A stretch of DNA of 64,000 bases from Herbaspirillum frisingense GSF30 (GTDB lineage: Bacteria > Pseudomonadota > Gammaproteobacteria > Burkholderiales > Burkholderiaceae_D), in assembly GCF_000300975.2 (NCBI RefSeq), contig NZ_AEEC02000001.1, positions 186,001-250,000 of the forward strand, read 5' to 3'. The notes under the pieces were generated by a model. It made no database searches. It was not told the DNA's origin and saw only the letters and a list, made by a program, of their open reading frames with translations. Position numbers and translations under genes: made by a program. This document shows, one piece after another, positions 61,238 to 64,000 of the stretch (position 1 is its first letter; each line of letters starts with the position of its first letter).

Positions 61238-63160
61238 TTACGAGGACTTGCGCACGCGCAGGTACCATTCGCACAGCAGGCGCACCTGCTTGGGCGTGTA
61301 CCCCTTGCTGACCATGCGATTGACGAAGTCTTCGTGTTTCTGCATTTCCTCGGTGGAGCCCTTGGCATTGAAGGAGATCACCGGCAACAGGTCTTCGGTG
61401 TTGGAGAACATCTTCTTCTCGATCACCACGCGCAGTTTTTCGTAGCTGGTCCACAGCGGGTTCTTGCCACCGTTGTTGACCCGGGCGCGCAGTACGAAGT
61501 TGACGATCTCGTTGCGGAAGTCCTTGGGATTGCTGATGCCGGCCGGCTTCTCGATCTTTTCCAGTTCCGCATTCAGGGCGGCGCGGTCGAAGCTCTCGCC
61601 GGTATCGTGATCGCGGTATTCCTGGTCCTGGATCCAGAAGTCGGCATAGGTCACGTAACGATCGAAGACGTTCTGACCATATTCCGAGTACGACTCCAGG
61701 TAGGCGGTCTGGATTTCCTTGCCGATGAATTCGGCATAGCGCGAGGCCAGCGTGTCCTTCACGAAGGAGAGGTATTTCTGCTCGGCTTCCTGCGGGAACT
61801 GCTCACGCTCGATCTGCTGTTCCAGCACATACATCAGGTGCACCGGATTGGCCGCGACCTCGGTGGTATCGAAGTTGAACACCCGCGACAGAATCTTGAA
61901 GGCGAAGCGGGTGGAGATACCGTTCATGCCCTCATCGACACCGGCATAGTCGCGGTACTCCTGATAGGACTTGGCCTTGGGGTCGGTGTCCTTCAGGTTC
62001 TCGCCGTCGTAGACCTGCATCTTGGAGAAGAGGCTGGAGTTTTCCGGCTCCTTCAGGCGGGTGAGCACCGAGAACTGCGCCATCATCTTCAGCGTGCCCG
62101 GCGCGCAAGTGGCCTTGGCCAGCGAAGAGCTGCGAATCAGTTTTTCATAGATCTTGATTTCTTCGGACACGCGCAGGCAATACGGCACCTTGACGATGAA
62201 GATACGGTCCAGCAGCGCTTCGTTGTTCTTGTTGTTGCGGAAGGCCTTCCACTCCGATTCGTTGGAGTGGGCCAGGATGACGCCATCGAAGGGAATCGCG
62301 CCAAAGCCTTCGGTGCCCTTGAAGTTGCCTTCCTGGGTTGCCGTCAGCAGCGGGTGCAGGACCTTGATGGGCGCCTTGAACATTTCCACGAATTCCAGCA
62401 GGCCCTGGTTGGACAGGCACAGTCCGCCCGAATAGCTGTAGGCGTCGGCATCGTCCTGTGAATACTGTTCCAGCTTGCGGATATCGACCTTGCCCACCAG
62501 GGTCGAGATGTCCTGGTTATTCTCGTCGCCCGGCTCGGTCTTGGAAATACCGATCTGGCGCAGGATCGACGGGTAGCGCTTGACCACGCGGAACTGGCGG
62601 ATGTCGCCGTTGTACTCGTGCAGGCGCTTGACGGCCCAGGGGCTCAGGATGGGCTTGAGGTAGCGGCGCGGGATGCCGTACTGTTCCTCCAGGATGGCGC
62701 CATCCTCGTCATAATCGAACAGGCCCAGCGGCGATTCATTGACCGGCGAACCCTTGATGGAATAGAAGGGCACCTGCTCCATGAGCTGCTTCAGGCGCTC
62801 GGCGATGGAGGACTTGCCGCCGCCCACCGGACCCAGCAGGTAGAGAATCTGCTTCTTCTCTTCCAGGCCCTGGGCGGCATGGCGGAAATAGGAAACCACT
62901 TGCTCGATCACTTCTTCCGCGCCGTAGAACTCCTTGAAGGCGGGATAGACCTTGATGACCTTGTTGGCGAAGATGCGCGAGAGGCGCGGATCTTCGCGGG
63001 TGTCGACCTTCTCCGGCTCGCCGATGGCCATCAGCATCCGTTCGGCAGCCGATGCATAGACTGCCGGGTCGTTCTTGCAAAGATTCAGATACTCTTCAAG
63101 CGATAATTCTTCTTCTCTGGTCTTGTCGAACCGGCTTGCAAAGCTGCTGTAGATATCCAT
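61238..63160 (-). CDS. prkA: PrkA/YeaG serine protein kinase
   Basis: A 640-residue protein. The N-terminal AAA+ part has Walker A GPVGGGKS at 110-117; the C-terminal part is the PrkA kinase-like domain. YeaG is a stress-induced Ser/Thr kinase in E. coli, and PrkA in Bacillus acts in sporulation and may be an AAA+ protease. The ATG at 63160 is preceded by the strong site GGAGGTGGT; the frame is open 34 codons upstream without family similarity. It heads the prkA-yeaH-spoVR operon. Confidence 0.93.
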   Translation of the reverse strand: MDIYSSFASRFDKTREEELSLEEYLNLCKNDPAVYASAAERMLMAIGEPEKVDTREDPRLSRIFANKVIKVYPAFKEFYGAEEVIEQVVSYFRHAAQGLEEKKQILYLLGPVGGGKSSIAERLKQLMEQVPFYSIKGSPVNESPLGLFDYDEDGAILEEQYGIPRRYLKPILSPWAVKRLHEYNGDIRQFRVVKRYPSILRQIGISKTEPGDENNQDISTLVGKVDIRKLEQYSQDDADAYSYSGGLCLSNQGLLEFVEMFKAPIKVLHPLLTATQEGNFKGTEGFGAIPFDGVILAHSNESEWKAFRNNKNNEALLDRIFIVKVPYCLRVSEEIKIYEKLIRSSSLAKATCAPGTLKMMAQFSVLTRLKEPENSSLFSKMQVYDGENLKDTDPKAKSYQEYRDYAGVDEGMNGISTRFAFKILSRVFNFDTTEVAANPVHLMYVLEQQIEREQFPQEAEQKYLSFVKDTLASRYAEFIGKEIQTAYLESYSEYGQNVFDRYVTYADFWIQDQEYRDHDTGESFDRAALNAELEKIEKPAGISNPKDFRNEIVNFVLRARVNNGGKNPLWTSYEKLRVVIEKKMFSNTEDLLPVISFNAKGSTEEMQKHEDFVNRMVSKGYTPKQVRLLCEWYLRVRKSS

Positions 63161-64000
63161 ACCACCTCCGTCGCTCTCAAAAAAGTACGAAACAGATTCA
63201 TATGTCTGGACTTGCCATCTGCGGTTATCGAAGAACGCGTCGGTGACTCGGAAAAGCGTCATTGCCGGTGTGTTCTTTGAAAGCCGTAGCGTCTACAGCG
63301 TGATGCGAAGAACTTTTCAGTTCTGTTTTTTATTCTAGTCCTTTTTTACTTCGTCTTTTGCTTCCAGGTAGTGATCCATTGTGACCGGCATGGTTCATCT
63401 GATGCGAAGATTTTCTGAACTGCCGGAAGTCATGGTGAAAACGATCCATCTGATGAGAACGATCCCTTCGCGCCATTCTTACGCGCTATTTGCGAAGCAA
63501 GCTTCTGTCCATGCTCTTTCAATGTGCGGATTGCTGCAGCGGTTGACCTCACGGTGCGCTATTTTCGCGCAGCGTGCCATCGTAAAAACCCTGATGGCCG
63601 TCGGGAGAAAACCGGCAGACAATATCCGCCTGGTCAGATTGGCAGGCGTTCCCGCCTGTGTTTGTCGTCTCCTGGTTGCGGTGCGATTTGCACACTGATG
63701 ACTACCCCTAGCTCCTTATAGCTGGAATCGTGCCAGCCCGGTATGACTTATTTCTACCAGCGGCGTGGAGCCACCATCTTTTTTGTAACGAGGCCGGTCG
63801 CAAGCCTGGGGTGTTGCTGTTCTGCCTCATCCCTTGGGCCAGTACGGCGCTGTGAAATGCTTTAGATGATTTTCGCAGTTGAACATGAGGCGCACGCATG
63901 GGCTCCATGCGTTGGCAGAATTGCAGGGCCAGCGCGGCAGCATGGCAGCAGCAGATAAAATCATGTCGCTATGGCAACTTCCTTCCTGTCTTGCAGTCGA
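63161..64000. other. Gene-free region upstream of prkA
   Basis: About 840 bp with no convincing gene. A TAGAAT on the minus strand near 63331-63336 could be a -10 of prkA. TGATGCGAAGA is repeated at 63301-63311 and near 63400. An 8-bp inverted repeat ACGCATGG/CCATGCGT lies at 63894-63912. I looked for a sigma-54 GG-N10-GC motif before prkA and did not find a good one. Confidence 0.5.

Noticed and set aside
63309-63331. Plus-strand terminator (AGAACT/AGTTCT followed by T6) upstream of prkA
   Set aside because: The stem has only six base pairs, rich in A-T, and no plus-strand gene precedes it.

Overview
The window looks like chromosomal DNA of a high-GC betaproteobacterium, most likely Oxalobacteraceae and close to Herbaspirillum. 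This is inferred from the protein types, the atpIBEFHAGDC order followed by hemE and priA, a class I cytochrome c5, and the overall codon style; no database was searched. About 60 protein genes and one tRNA can be supported. There is no rRNA operon, prophage, CRISPR array or intact insertion sequence. One 266-bp MITE-like element is present.

Layout. 0-5.8 kb: glycan genes. Two methyltransferases and a sugar-nucleotide epimerase run on the plus strand and converge on galE and a CDP-glucose 4,6-dehydratase gene on the minus strand. 6.2-12.9 kb: housekeeping genes (ttcA, an aromatic aminotransferase, a YitT protein, a HigB/HigA toxin-antitoxin pair, folB with a FolM-like reductase, a MidA-like methyltransferase, a DUF2905 protein). 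12.9-16.5 kb: a response regulator and sensor kinase followed by a Do-type periplasmic protease, with a tandem CTTAA box in between. 16.7-24.3 kb: a KefC/KefF-like potassium efflux pair, a glutamine-amidotransferase-like hydrolase, a YqjD/YqjE membrane-stress cluster, the MITE, an OmpA-type lipoprotein, cytochrome c5 and tRNA-Arg(CCG). 24.6-28.0 kb: rfbBACD for dTDP-L-rhamnose. 28.3-30.8 kb: a secreted alpha/beta hydrolase divergent from an unusual degenerate HD-GYP/LuxR regulator. 31.3-38.4 kb: the complete F1Fo ATP synthase operon behind a clear sigma-70 promoter. 38.7-42.2 kb: a CoA-binding protein, a PPK2 polyphosphate kinase, a PheC-like periplasmic protein and hemE. 42.2-42.95 kb: a gene-free AT-rich region with several DnaA-box-like 9-mers and a duplicated module. 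43-57.6 kb: priA, argS, a SPOR protein, dsbA, an SDR, fmt, a nucleosidase, metH, a WGR-like protein, an MFS transporter and MarC. 57.7-63.2 kb: a LON-domain protein and the prkA-yeaH-spoVR stress module, followed by about 840 bp with no convincing gene.

How parts fit together. The two nucleotide-sugar loci (CDP-glucose and UDP-galactose at the left; dTDP-rhamnose at 25-28 kb) probably feed surface polysaccharide. The ATP synthase, hemE and cytochrome c5 genes serve respiration. The two-component system, Do protease, DsbA, YqjD/E and PrkA-YeaH-SpoVR are envelope and starvation stress functions. The signals most worth a second look are the DnaA-box region between hemE and priA, the foldback MITE upstream of the OmpA lipoprotein gene, the tandem CTTAA box before the Do protease gene, the early terminator in the metH leader, and the heptamer repeat array after the protease gene.
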